Assembly: GCA_903910495.1 (NCBI GenBank)
Contig: CAIVZW010000053.1
Coordinates: 1 to 8,422, forward strand
Length of the DNA stretch: 8,422 nucleotides
Reading direction: 5' to 3'
Origin: an uncultured beta proteobacterium
GTDB taxonomy: Bacteria > Pseudomonadota > Gammaproteobacteria > Burkholderiales > Rhodocyclaceae
Position 1 is the first letter of the stretch. The number at the start of each line of letters is the position of its first letter. Positions 1-7,445 of the stretch are shown here, piece by piece. The notes beneath the pieces were generated by a model. That model saw nothing but the letters and a program-made list of their open reading frames with translations, was not told where the DNA came from and searched no databases. The translations under genes and the position numbers were made by a program.

Positions 1-660
1 GGCCAGCAGCAGCGCGTGGCACTGGCCCGTGCCCTGGCTACTTCGCCCGATCTCCTGTTGCTCGACGAACCGCTCTCGGCGCTCGACGCCATCGAGCGCG
101 TGCGACTGCGTTCGGAAATCCGCAGCCTGCAAACCCGTCTCGGTGTGACCACGATCATGGTCACCCACGATCAGGAAGAGGCGCTGAGCATGGCCGACCG
201 CATCGTCGTCATGGACCGCGGCAGGATCCAGCAGATCGGTACGCCCAGAACGGTCTATGGCCGGCCCGAGAACGACTTTGTCGCCAATTTCATCGGTCGT
301 GCCAACGTGCTGCACGGCACGGTCGGCAACAGCCAGGACATTGAGATCGGCCCGATCCGCCTGCGCTATTCGGGCCAGATGCCGAAAGGAACACCGGTCC
401 GCTTCCACGTCCGCCCCGAGGAGATCAAGTTGCTCGAAACCCTCGATCGGAGCGACAACAGTTTCTATGCCCATGTGCTCAAGACCGAGTATCTCGGAGC
501 CTACTCGCTGTTCACGCTGCAACCCGAGGGCTGCCGCGACGTCGAGCTGGTCGCCCAATACGCGACCAATTACCTCAACGGCTGGCGCATCGTGCCGGGC
601 GCCACCCTGCGCCTGGGTATTCCGTCCGACGCTATCAGGCCGATTGCCGACACCCGATGA
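1..660 (+). CDS. phnT: 2-aminoethylphosphonate ABC transporter, ATP-binding subunit (PhnT type), 5' truncated by window
   Basis: This is the cytoplasmic ATPase that powers an importer, read in frame from base 1. The visible 219 residues begin inside the ABC signature motif (GQQQR, residues 1-5). They continue with Walker B (LLLLDEP, about residues 18-24), the D-loop SALD, and the switch histidine in TIMVTHDQ (about residue 56). The C-terminal half is a TOBE-like substrate or regulatory domain, as in the iron, spermidine and phosphonate importer ATPases (FbpC/PotA/PhnT). Walker A and the Q-loop lie upstream of the window; about 135 residues are missing if the family length of about 350 holds. 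The assignment to 2-AEP rather than iron or polyamine comes from context: the gene overlaps the permease gene by ATGA and phnW and phnX follow. ABC ATPase identity is certain; the substrate is inferred. Confidence 0.88.
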   Translation, partial: GQQQRVALARALATSPDLLLLDEPLSALDAIERVRLRSEIRSLQTRLGVTTIMVTHDQEEALSMADRIVVMDRGRIQQIGTPRTVYGRPENDFVANFIGRANVLHGTVGNSQDIEIGPIRLRYSGQMPKGTPVRFHVRPEEIKLLETLDRSDNSFYAHVLKTEYLGAYSLFTLQPEGCRDVELVAQYATNYLNGWRIVPGATLRLGIPSDAIRPIADTR

Positions 661-2387
661 GCCTGTCAGCAATCGAACTTCAAAGCATCCGCCTGCGACC
701 ACCGCGCCTGCTTTTCGGCAAGGCGGTCGAAGAGCGCGTATCGGGCCTGCTGCTGCTGATCGCGGCCGGGGCATTGATGCTCTTTCTCCTGTTGCCGCTC
801 GGCACGATCCTGCTCGGCAGTATCCGGGCCGACGATGGTGGCATCTCGCTCAGCCGTTTTGCCGCGTTCTTTGCCATGCCCGGGATGCTCAATGCCATCT
901 GCAACACCTTATGGGCCAGCGCGCTGGTCACGGCGATCACCGTGCCGCTGGCGTTCCTGTATGCCTATGCCATACAGCGCAGTTGCATGCCGCTGCGTGG
1001 CGCTTTCCGTCTGATCGGCATGTCGCCGCTGCTCGGTCCCTCGCTGGTCGGTGCGATTTCGTTCATCCAGTGGTTCGGCACACAGGGCGTGTTGAAGTCC
1101 TGGCTGTTCGGCAACAGCATCTACGGGCCGATCGGAATCGTCATCTCGGCGGTCTATGCCTGCTTCCCGCACGCCTTCATGATCCTGCTGGTGGCGCTGG
1201 CCGCCGCCGACGGTCGGCTCTACGAAGCGGCCGACGCGCTGTCCTCCTCGCGCTGGCGCAAATTTGTCACCATCACGCTGCCAGGCGCCAAGTATGGCCT
1301 GATCAGCGCGGCAATGGTGGTCTTTTCCTATACGGTCAGCGACTTCGGCATTCCCAAGGTCATCGGTGGCAACTTCCAGGTGCTGGCTGTCGAAATCTAC
1401 ATCCAGGTCGTCGGCCAGCAGCACTTTGACCGCGGCGCGGTGATCGCGATATTGTTGCTGGTGCCGGTATTCGTCGCCTTCCTGATCGACGCCCAGGTCC
1501 AGCGCCGGCAACAAGCCAGCCTGACGGCACGCGCAGTCCCCTACGTGCCGCGTCGGGATGTTCGCCGCGACGGCTTTCTGCTGCTCTATTGCATCCTGCT
1601 GGCTATCGCCCTGCTCGGCGTGGTGGGCATGACCGCCTACACCTCGCTGGTGCGCTTCTGGCCTTATAACCTCGAGCTGACGCTGAATCACTACCTGTTC
1701 GGACTGGCCGACGCCGGTGTGCTTGACGCCTACGTCAACAGCCTGCGTATTGCCGGACTCACGGCCTTGTGCGGAACGCCCTTCATCTTTGTCTGCGCCC
1801 ACTTGCTGGAACACGGCCGGCAGCGCGCAAGCTGGCTGGCAGCGGCGGTACAGGCCATGGCCACGCTGCCGATGGGCGTACCGGGTCTGGTGCTCGGCAT
1901 CGGTTACATCATGTTCTTCAACAGCCCGCACAATCCGCTCAACGGTCTCTACCACACGCTGGCCATCATGGTCGTCGCCAACGTTGTCCATTACTACACG
2001 TCCTGCCACCTCACCTCGCTCACCGCGCTGAAGAGCATCGACCGCGAATTCGATGCCGTCTCGGCCTCGCTCAAGGTCTCGCGCTTTGTCACCTTCTGGC
2101 GCGTCACCCTTCCCTTGTGCCTGCCTGCAGTGCTGGACATTGCACGTTACCTCTTCGTGAATGCCATGACCACGGTTTCGGCCCTGGTGTTTCTCTATTC
2201 GCCGCAAACGATGCCGGCTTCCGTCTCTATTCTCAATCTCGATGAAGCAGGCGAATTGGGACCGGCAACCGCCATGGCGACGCTGATCGTACTGACCTCG
2301 GCAATGGTCAGTCTGGTCTATGCCGTGCTCGCTCATTTCCTTCTGCAACGCCATCAGGCCTGGCGCTACGTCGGGCGCAACAAATAA
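657..2387 (+). CDS. phnU: 2-aminoethylphosphonate ABC transporter permease, fused two-domain (PhnU2 type)
   Basis: This 576-residue inner-membrane protein forms the translocation channel. It has two consecutive binding-protein-dependent permease domains in one chain. The first membrane segment is about residues 32-54, and many further hydrophobic segments follow, about 12 by eye. Each half carries an EAA-type coupling loop that would dock on the ATPase: one starts at about residue 190 ([14 protein letters not shown]), the other at about 464 ([14 protein letters not shown]). The same fused layout occurs in FbpB iron permeases and in the second family of 2-AEP transporters, whereas the Salmonella system has separate PhnU and PhnV. 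The ATG at 657 overlaps the ATPase stop (ATGA), which implies translational coupling. A single polypeptide would supply both halves of the channel. Permease identity is secure; 2-AEP as substrate is inferred from phnW starting 14 bp downstream. Confidence 0.88.
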   Translation: MSLSAIELQSIRLRPPRLLFGKAVEERVSGLLLLIAAGALMLFLLLPLGTILLGSIRADDGGISLSRFAAFFAMPGMLNAICNTLWASALVTAITVPLAFLYAYAIQRSCMPLRGAFRLIGMSPLLGPSLVGAISFIQWFGTQGVLKSWLFGNSIYGPIGIVISAVYACFPHAFMILLVALAAADGRLYEAADALSSSRWRKFVTITLPGAKYGLISAAMVVFSYTVSDFGIPKVIGGNFQVLAVEIYIQVVGQQHFDRGAVIAILLLVPVFVAFLIDAQVQRRQQASLTARAVPYVPRRDVRRDGFLLLYCILLAIALLGVVGMTAYTSLVRFWPYNLELTLNHYLFGLADAGVLDAYVNSLRIAGLTALCGTPFIFVCAHLLEHGRQRASWLAAAVQAMATLPMGVPGLVLGIGYIMFFNSPHNPLNGLYHTLAIMVVANVVHYYTSCHLTSLTALKSIDREFDAVSASLKVSRFVTFWRVTLPLCLPAVLDIARYLFVNAMTTVSALVFLYSPQTMPASVSILNLDEAGELGPATAMATLIVLTSAMVSLVYAVLAHFLLQRHQAWRYVGRNK

Positions 2388-2401
2388 TCCCAGGAGAAAC
2401 A

Positions 2402-3568
2402 ATGTATTCGATTGATCGCGATCCCTTGTTGCTGACCCCCGGCCCGCTCACTACCTCGCTGCGAACCAAGCAAGCCATGCTGCATGACTGGGGTTCCTGG
2501 GACAGTGCCTTCAACGCAATCACCAAGGAACTCTGCGTGCAACTGGTGGCCATCGCGCATGGCGAGGAAACCCATGTCTGCGTGCCTTTGCAGGGTTCCG
2601 GGACTTTCTCGGTCGAAGCCGCGCTGGGCACTCTGGTGCCGAAACATGGCAAGGTACTGGTCCCCAATAACGGCGCCTATTGCGCGCGCATCCTGAAAAT
2701 CCTAGGTTATCTTGGGCGTGCGGCCGTCGAGTTGAAAATCCCCGAAGACCAGCCGGCTTCGGCCCAGGAGATCGAAGCGGCACTGATCGCCGATCCGTGG
2801 ATTACGCATGTGGCGCAGGTGCATTGCGAAACAGGGACCGGCATCCTCAATCCCCTACCGGAGATCGCCGCTGCCGTTGCCCGCCAGGGCCGGCGCCTGA
2901 TCGTCGATGCCATGAGCACCTTCGGTGCCATCGAGATCGATGCGCGGTGCATGCCTTTCGAAGCGCTGATCGCCGCCTCCGGAAAATGTCTGGAAGGCGT
3001 GCCGGGAATGGGGTTCGTGATCGCCAACCGCACCGCGCTCGAACTCAGCGTCGGCAACTGTCATTCGCTGTCCATGGACTTGCATGACCAGTGGATCTAC
3101 ATGCAGAAGACGACGCAATGGCGCTTCACGCCGCCCACGCACGTTGTCGTCGCGCTGCACGCCGCGCTGGCACAATACCAGGCCGAAGGCGGACTGGCGG
3201 CGCGTGCGGCGCGTTACGCAGGCAACGCCCGGATCCTGATCGACGGTATGGGCAGACTGGGGCTCACGAGCTTCCTGCTGCCCGAAGTGCAGGCGCCGAT
3301 CATCCTGACCTTTAATGCCCCGGACGATGCGCACTACGACTTCAAGACGTTCTACGAACGCGTACGTGCCAAGGGTTTCATCCTTTATCCCGGCAAATTG
3401 ACACAGGCCGAGACTTTCCGCGTCGGCTGCATCGGCGCGCTCGATCACAACGACATGCGCAAGGTAGTCGATGCCGTTGCGGCTTCTCTGGTCGAAATGG
3501 GAGTGGCGACGACCGACCCGGCACGCGTAGATCTGAAGTCCGCTCGCCCAGAGCTTGTCGAAGGATGA
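2402..3568 (+). CDS. phnW: 2-aminoethylphosphonate:pyruvate transaminase
   Basis: This PLP-dependent class-V aminotransferase transfers the amino group of 2-AEP to pyruvate, giving phosphonoacetaldehyde and alanine in the cytoplasm. The N-terminus ([11 protein letters not shown]) is typical of the family. The PLP-ring aspartate lies in IVDAMSTFG (Asp169), and the Schiff-base lysine lies in [11 protein letters not shown] (Lys195), one residue off the Salmonella numbering. The start is supported by AGGAG at 2392-2396, five bases before the ATG. At 388 residues it is about 20 longer than usual. The last nine residues (SARPELVEG) and the stop codon are encoded by a REP-like palindrome rather than by ordinary gene sequence, so the native C-terminus has probably been replaced or extended. 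The operon neighbours agree with the assignment: transporter before, phnX after. Confidence 0.96.
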   Translation: MYSIDRDPLLLTPGPLTTSLRTKQAMLHDWGSWDSAFNAITKELCVQLVAIAHGEETHVCVPLQGSGTFSVEAALGTLVPKHGKVLVPNNGAYCARILKILGYLGRAAVELKIPEDQPASAQEIEAALIADPWITHVAQVHCETGTGILNPLPEIAAAVARQGRRLIVDAMSTFGAIEIDARCMPFEALIAASGKCLEGVPGMGFVIANRTALELSVGNCHSLSMDLHDQWIYMQKTTQWRFTPPTHVVVALHAALAQYQAEGGLAARAARYAGNARILIDGMGRLGLTSFLLPEVQAPIILTFNAPDDAHYDFKTFYERVRAKGFILYPGKLTQAETFRVGCIGALDHNDMRKVVDAVAASLVEMGVATTDPARVDLKSARPELVEG

Positions 3569-3572
3569 GCGG
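3540..3572. repeat. REP-like palindrome overlapping the phnW 3' end
   Basis: CCGCTC (3540-3545) is the inverted complement of GAGCGG (3567-3572). With two wobble pairs the stem extends to about 10 bp around a core containing GAGCTTGTCGAAG. This core matches, from memory, a palindromic repeat common in beta- and gammaproteobacterial genomes that shows up in annotations as spurious RPELVEG peptides. Here it is read as codons 380-388 of phnW, and the phnW stop TGA (3566-3568) lies in its right arm. In mRNA it would form a hairpin just ahead of the FAD oxidoreductase start, so it could affect transcript stability or coupling. Whether other copies exist cannot be seen in this window. Confidence 0.75.
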
Positions 3573-3587
3573 GGTCGCCGCATCATC

Positions 3588-4841
3588 ATGCCGGATCAAC
3601 ACACAATGACTGCGACTACCGAACGTGACATCCTGATCATCGGCGGCGGCATTTTTGGTGCCGCCATCGCTTTTGCACTTGCCCAACGCGGCTTGGGCGA
3701 GCGCGTGCTGCTGCTCGAACGCCGGCAACTGGCGCATGCCGCGACCAGCCGTGCCGCGGCGTTGGTGACCCTGGTGCGCGACAAGCTACACTTCATTCCG
3801 TTGGTCCAGGAAACCTATCGCGCCATCGAAACCCTGCGTGCCGACTTTGCCGAAGACGTCGGCCTGCGTCAGATCGGCGCACTGCATGTGGCCAGCGGTA
3901 CAGCGGCTGAAACCCTGCGCCAGTTGGCCGGGCGTTGCGCCGAACATGGAATCACCAGCGAAACGCTGACGCCCGCTAAAGCCATCGATAGCGCGCCCTG
4001 GCTAAACGCAAAAGCCTTTGATACGGCGGTTTTCTTTCCGCAGGAGGCCTACGTCGAACCCTATTTGTTGTGCACCGCGTATGCCCGCGCTGCCTTTCGG
4101 ATGGGTGTCAAACCGAGGCTGGATGCAGATGTCCTGCACATCCGCGTTGTCGCGCAGCGAACCGCCGGGGTCGAACTCACGGACGGGGCCTTCCTGCCGG
4201 CCAGCATCGTGATCAACGCCGCCGGTGCCTGGAGCGGCCTGCTGTGCGCCGAACTGGGCGTTCCCTTGCCGATGGCGCCGGTACGCAGTCAGTACTGGAT
4301 CACGGAAACGGATGCCTTGTTTCCACGTCATGCCCCGATCGTTCTGTTACCTGAGATTCGCGCTTACGCGAGACCGGAAATTGATGCCCTGCTCTTTGGT
4401 GTCCGTGAACGCGACACGGCGGTAGCCGACCCACGCCTACTGCCGGCGGACCTCGCCGGGTTCGTCTTCGACGCGGATGATGCAGACGGCTGGAACAACC
4501 TCGTCGAAGGGGCCGAGAATCTGCGCCGCTTCTTCCCGGCCATCGACCGCATCGGTATTGCGCACTACATCACCGGGCCGTCGAACTACACGCCCGACGG
4601 CAATTTGGTGCTCGGCGGCGTCGATGGCATCGCCGGCCTATTCGTCGCGACCGGCTGCAACGGCGCGGGCATCGCCGTTTCCGGCGGCGTCGGCCGTCTG
4701 ATCGCCGAACTGGTTGTCGGACAAACGACTTTTGTTGATCCTGCGCCGCACCGGCCACAACGCCGAGGCGACTTCAATCCCTTCGCACCCGAATTCCTGC
4801 GCCTATGTGCGGACGCCCGTTCACTCAAGACATCGGGCTGA
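3588..4841 (+). CDS. FAD-dependent oxidoreductase (DAO family) of the 2-AEP operon
   Basis: This 417-residue flavoenzyme has an N-terminal dinucleotide-binding motif (ILIIGGGIFGAAIA, about residues 14-27). Its C-terminal FAD-binding segment (NYTPDGNLVLGG, then GLFVATGCNGAGIAVSGG) resembles the amine-oxidising domain of sarcosine and dimethylglycine dehydrogenases. The region where dimethylglycine dehydrogenase carries its flavin-linked histidine reads AATSRAAAL here, so that covalent link is probably absent. DAO enzymes recur in phnW-phnX operons, and some have been reported to oxidise N-methyl-2-AEP to phosphonoacetaldehyde. That role fits, but a glycine/sarcosine-oxidase-like role on another amine is possible. 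The start is uncertain. ATG 3588 lies 19 bp past the phnW stop with only a weak purine run (3571-3574). An in-frame ATG at 3606 and an in-frame TTG at 3555, inside the repeat, are alternatives. No secretion signal is evident. Confidence 0.85.
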   Translation: MPDQHTMTATTERDILIIGGGIFGAAIAFALAQRGLGERVLLLERRQLAHAATSRAAALVTLVRDKLHFIPLVQETYRAIETLRADFAEDVGLRQIGALHVASGTAAETLRQLAGRCAEHGITSETLTPAKAIDSAPWLNAKAFDTAVFFPQEAYVEPYLLCTAYARAAFRMGVKPRLDADVLHIRVVAQRTAGVELTDGAFLPASIVINAAGAWSGLLCAELGVPLPMAPVRSQYWITETDALFPRHAPIVLLPEIRAYARPEIDALLFGVRERDTAVADPRLLPADLAGFVFDADDADGWNNLVEGAENLRRFFPAIDRIGIAHYITGPSNYTPDGNLVLGGVDGIAGLFVATGCNGAGIAVSGGVGRLIAELVVGQTTFVDPAPHRPQRRGDFNPFAPEFLRLCADARSLKTSG

Positions 4842-4861
4842 GCGATTCATCATCGATTTAT

Positions 4862-4870
4862 GGAGAAACA
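4862..4870 (+). promoter_or_regulatory. Ribosome binding site that fixes the phnX start
   Basis: GGAG at 4862-4865 sits eight bases before ATG 4874. The reading frame is open further upstream, to an ATG at 4805, but that would add 23 residues overlapping the FAD oxidoreductase gene and would precede the normal PhnX N-terminus. The site supports 4874 as the start. Confidence 0.85.
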
Positions 4871-4873
4871 CCC

Positions 4874-5686
4874 ATGCAATCAGAACTTGAAGCCGTGATC
4901 TTCGACTGGGCCGGAACGACGGTCGATTTCGGTTCCTTCGCACCGACTCAAATCTTCGTCGACGCCTTCCGCGAGGCCTACGCGTTCGACATTTCGCTGG
5001 AGGAAGCGCGGCGCCCGATGGGCCTGGGCAAATTGCAGCATATCGAGGCCTTGGGTCACGATCCGGAAATCGACGTGCGCTGGCGCGCCCGCTTCGGCCA
5101 GTCGATGACTCACGACGACATTGAAAAACTCTATCGCACCTTTCTGCCCTTGCAAGTGGATCGTGTCGGGCTGCACGCCGATCTCATTCCCGGCACGCTG
5201 GCAACGCTGGCCGAATTGCGTCGGCGTGGCATCAGAATCGGCTCGACCACCGGTTATCCGCGAATCGTGATGGAAACCTTGCTGCGCGCCGCCGAGGCCA
5301 ACGGTTATCGTCCCGATTGCACGGTCTGTGCCGACGATCTGGCCGCCGGTGCCCGCCCCGGCCCGTGGATGGCGCTGCAATGCGTGCTCGACCTGAAGAT
5401 CGGCAATGTAGCCCATTGCATCAAGGTTGACGACACGCTACCGGGCATCGAGGAAGGCCGCAATGCCGGCATGTGGACCGTCGGTCTGGCGCTCTCCGGC
5501 AGCCCGGCCGGGCTCACGCTGGCCGAATTCGAGGCCGCTTCGACGACGCAACTCGATGAGCTGCGAAGCCGCGTTACGCCGGCCTTCCGGGCCGTCGGCG
5601 CGCACTACGTCATCGACACCATCGCCAGCATCCTGCCCGTGGTCGACGACATTTCGCGACGTCTCAGTTGCGGAGAGCGTCCCTGA
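4874..5686 (+). CDS. phnX: Phosphonoacetaldehyde hydrolase (phosphonatase)
   Basis: This HAD-superfamily enzyme cleaves the C-P bond of phosphonoacetaldehyde to acetaldehyde and phosphate, the last step of the PhnWX route. The nucleophile Asp11 lies in VIFDWAGTTVD, with the family-typical Ala13 in place of the usual HAD second aspartate. The Schiff-base lysine of the cap domain is Lys53 in MGLGKLQHIEAL, the same number as in the Bacillus enzyme. Motif II is GSTTGYPR (about residues 117-124), and the Mg-binding aspartates lie in KVDDTLPGIEEG. The length of 270 residues is normal. All key residues are present, so the enzyme should be active. It is the last gene of the operon; a paired palindromic repeat follows 16 bp after the stop, and the next genes run the opposite way. 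Confidence 0.97.
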   Translation: MQSELEAVIFDWAGTTVDFGSFAPTQIFVDAFREAYAFDISLEEARRPMGLGKLQHIEALGHDPEIDVRWRARFGQSMTHDDIEKLYRTFLPLQVDRVGLHADLIPGTLATLAELRRRGIRIGSTTGYPRIVMETLLRAAEANGYRPDCTVCADDLAAGARPGPWMALQCVLDLKIGNVAHCIKVDDTLPGIEEGRNAGMWTVGLALSGSPAGLTLAEFEAASTTQLDELRSRVTPAFRAVGAHYVIDTIASILPVVDDISRRLSCGERP

Positions 5687-5702
5687 TTTCCACCGAACCT
5701 CT

Positions 5703-5763
5703 TGTGGGTCGGCTTTCAGGCCGACGTGTCTCCGATTCCTGTCGGGCTGAAGCCCGACCCACA
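5703..5763. repeat. Paired REP-like palindrome (BIME-like) between convergent phnX and olsA
   Basis: Two 23-base arms (5703-5725 and 5741-5763) are inverted complements of each other with three mismatches, separated by 15 bases. Each arm is itself a palindrome. The right one (5741-5758) is a perfect 8-bp stem with a two-base GA loop; the left one (5708-5725) has a 6-bp stem. The motif GTCGGGCTGAAGCCCGAC preceded or followed by a GTGGG-type tail is typical of REP doublets. There is no U-run on either side, so it is not a classical intrinsic terminator, but its position between convergent genes fits a role in 3'-end protection or in blocking read-through. Confidence 0.8.
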
Positions 5764-5783
5764 CGGACGGTGTGCTATCCGAT

Positions 5784-6635
5784 CTAACCCGCTGTCGCCG
5801 GATTCGGGCGGTCTGCGGAGGCTGTGCCATCCGCTTGTTCGCCAGGTAGATCGCGCACGGGTTCAGGCCAATCGTGTGCCGGGGAAATTCCGAGGTTATA
5901 GGCAATGGCACCGCGTGCGGTGTGCGCCAATTCGCGACGTTGCATTGTCTGCGGGTCAAGCGCAGGGGTGGGGCGCAGGCGAACGGTCAGTGAGCGGCAG
6001 GCAAGAATGGCTGCAATGCTCTCGCCCAGGGTTGTTTCTCCGATGTAGGCCGGAACCAGGCTGCGGCGTCCGTCGGCGTCAAAATAGGACAGCGCCACCG
6101 GTTGCACCGGACGTCCCGCATCCACTGCCGGCTGTAGCAGGGCACCGTGAAAGTTGAGTAGATACGTGCCATCCGTGGTGGTCCCTTCGGGGAACATCGC
6201 CACATCCTTGTCGGCATTGAGCAGTCCGTTGATCTGTATATTGACGGCCTTGGCGTGACGGCGGCTGCCGCGGTTCAGGAAAACGGTATCGGTATTTGCC
6301 GCCAGCCAGCCGATCAGCGGCCAGCTACGAACTTCGGACTTGGAAATGAAGGCCATCGGACGAGCCGCATTCAAGGCGTAAATATCGAGCCAGGAAATGT
6401 GGTTGGCGACAATCAGGCTGCCCGGCGCAACGCCCGTCAGATGGGCGTCAAGACGGACACCGAGGATGTCGAGCAACTGGTGTGACCAGCGCTGCTTGAG
6501 CCAGAGCTTTCGGCTGTCCCGGACAAACGGGTAGATAAGGGCCACCGTGACGGCACCCGACAGCAAGTGCAATCCTATACGCAAACAGCCAAGCACCTGA
6601 ATCAGGCGCGGCATCGGCAGGCGACCGGTCATCAT
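5784..6635 (-). CDS. olsA: Lyso-ornithine lipid O-acyltransferase (PlsC-like)
   Basis: This is a 283-residue membrane-associated acyltransferase of the lysophospholipid acyltransferase family. It has an N-terminal membrane segment (about residues 11-35), the catalytic HX4D motif in ANHISWLD (His79, Asp84) and the substrate motif FPEGT (148-152). In ornithine lipid synthesis OlsA adds the second fatty acid to lyso-ornithine lipid. PlsC paralogues acylate lysophosphatidate with the same motifs, so the specific call rests on the gene lying 11 bp downstream of olsB. Two adjacent ATG codons (6635 and 6632) follow GGAG at 6643-6640; the second has the better spacing (seven bases instead of four), so the protein may start one residue later. 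The frame is open far upstream inside olsB, but that extension does not resemble the family. The last 30 or so residues are polar and look unconserved. Confidence 0.87.
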   Translation of the reverse strand: MMTGRLPMPRLIQVLGCLRIGLHLLSGAVTVALIYPFVRDSRKLWLKQRWSHQLLDILGVRLDAHLTGVAPGSLIVANHISWLDIYALNAARPMAFISKSEVRSWPLIGWLAANTDTVFLNRGSRRHAKAVNIQINGLLNADKDVAMFPEGTTTDGTYLLNFHGALLQPAVDAGRPVQPVALSYFDADGRRSLVPAYIGETTLGESIAAILACRSLTVRLRPTPALDPQTMQRRELAHTARGAIAYNLGISPAHDWPEPVRDLPGEQADGTASADRPNPATAG

Positions 6636-6643
6636 GTTTCTCC
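6635..6643 (-). promoter_or_regulatory. Ribosome binding site of olsA
   Basis: GGAG (6643-6640) lies just after the olsB stop (6649-6647) and four or seven bases before the two olsA ATG codons. It supports a short 11-bp intergenic gap and joint translation with olsB. Confidence 0.75.
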
Positions 6644-6646
6644 GCT

Positions 6647-7411
6647 TCAGTCCCGTTTGCCGGTGAAGTGTCTGGCGTAGCGGCTGTCCATGCGCGACAT
6701 CGGCATCAGGATCGGCAGGTCGGCGGTATTGAAATCCGGATCCCAGGCCGGATCGCCGCAGACGTAGGCGCCGGCGCGCAGATAGCCCTTGATCAGCGGC
6801 GGCAGTTCGGCTGGCTGATCGTTGTTCAGGGCGGCCAGCGGCAAGGGGCAGCGCGGGAAAACACGGTATTCGAGCGGGCTCATGTGCTCGCCAAGGCGCT
6901 TGTACATGCTTGCCGCCGCGTGACCGCCATCGGCCATGCTGATGCTGGCGCAGCCGATCAGGTGGTCGTAGCGATTCTCCAGCATGTACTTGGCCAGGCC
7001 GGCCCACAGCAGCGCGATGGTCGAGCCCGTGCGGTAGTCGGCATGCACGCAGGAACGGCCGATTTCGACCATTTTCGGGCGCAGATGCTGCAGGCGCGTC
7101 AGGTCGAATTCAGTCTCGGAATAGTAACTGCCGATCTTGTGCGCTTTTTCCGGTGACAGGATGCGGTAGGTGCCGACCACGGCGCCGGAGTTTTCGTCGC
7201 GCACGATGAGGTGTTCGCAAAAAGCGTCGTAGCGATCCTGATCGACGCCGGGCATGTGCGTCGGCAGGTTGGCGCCGAGTTCGCCGGCGAAAATGCGGTA
7301 ACGCAGCTTTTGCGCTTCATGAATCTCGCGCGGGTACTGGGCGATGCCGACCGAGAGCCTGGGGCGAACCGGTTTCTCTCTCTGTTGGGTGGTGATCAAG
7401 TTTGTGCTCAT
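6647..7411 (-). CDS. olsB: L-ornithine N(alpha)-acyltransferase, first step of ornithine lipid synthesis
   Basis: This is a 254-residue cytoplasmic GNAT-fold acyltransferase that transfers a 3-hydroxyacyl group from acyl carrier protein to the alpha-amino group of ornithine, making lyso-ornithine lipid. Family landmarks are KLRYRIFAGELGA (about residues 35-47), YDAFCEHLIV (61-70), VGTYRIL (79-85), EIGRSCVHADYR (116-127), IGCASIS (152-158) and the C-terminal stretch PPLIKGYLRAGAYVCGDPAWD (split over 204-224). The start at 7411 is set by AAGGAG (7424-7419), seven bases away. The frame is open upstream to 7651, but that stretch reads through a palindromic repeat and is not protein-like. The gene forms an operon with olsA. 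In other bacteria olsB is often induced by phosphate limitation; no convincing Pho box is visible here. The start codon lies in an 11-bp inverted repeat. Confidence 0.92.
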   Translation of the reverse strand: MSTNLITTQQREKPVRPRLSVGIAQYPREIHEAQKLRYRIFAGELGANLPTHMPGVDQDRYDAFCEHLIVRDENSGAVVGTYRILSPEKAHKIGSYYSETEFDLTRLQHLRPKMVEIGRSCVHADYRTGSTIALLWAGLAKYMLENRYDHLIGCASISMADGGHAAASMYKRLGEHMSPLEYRVFPRCPLPLAALNNDQPAELPPLIKGYLRAGAYVCGDPAWDPDFNTADLPILMPMSRMDSRYARHFTGKRD

Positions 7412-7445
7412 GGTCTGTCTCCTTGTTGTCGTACAGACAGACCAT
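7410..7445 (-). promoter_or_regulatory. Inverted repeat over the olsB translation start
   Basis: An 11-base arm (7445-7435 on the minus strand, ATGGTCTGTCT) pairs perfectly with AGACAGACCAT (7420-7410), leaving a 14-base loop. In the olsB message this would form a stable hairpin. The right arm contains the first two bases of the start codon and the last two bases of the AAGGAG ribosome site, while AAGG sits at the 3' side of the loop. That geometry could reduce initiation. It could equally be a DNA dyad bound by a repressor. The repeat is directly seen; any regulatory role is inferred. Confidence 0.5.

Noticed and set aside
909..2402. A 497-codon open frame on the minus strand across the permease gene
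   Set aside because: It lies wholly opposite a well-supported gene. Its translation is rich in Arg, His, Gln and Gly without domain character, as expected of the antisense of a GC-rich gene.
4805..4873. Earlier in-frame ATG for phnX at 4805
   Set aside because: It would overlap the preceding gene and add residues before the usual N-terminus; ATG 4874 has a clear ribosome site and gives Lys53 the expected number.
5702..6157. A 151-codon plus-strand frame after phnX
   Set aside because: It begins in the REP doublet and then runs antisense to olsA; there is no ribosome site or recognisable domain.
6636..7007. Upstream extension of the olsA frame by 124 codons
   Set aside because: It runs inside olsB in another frame, has no family resemblance, and a good ribosome site marks the start at 6635/6632.
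7320..7445. Short upstream reading frame starting at ATG 7445 and overlapping the olsB start out of frame
   Set aside because: It has no ribosome site before its ATG, and its translation resembles nothing; the ATG is explained by the inverted repeat.
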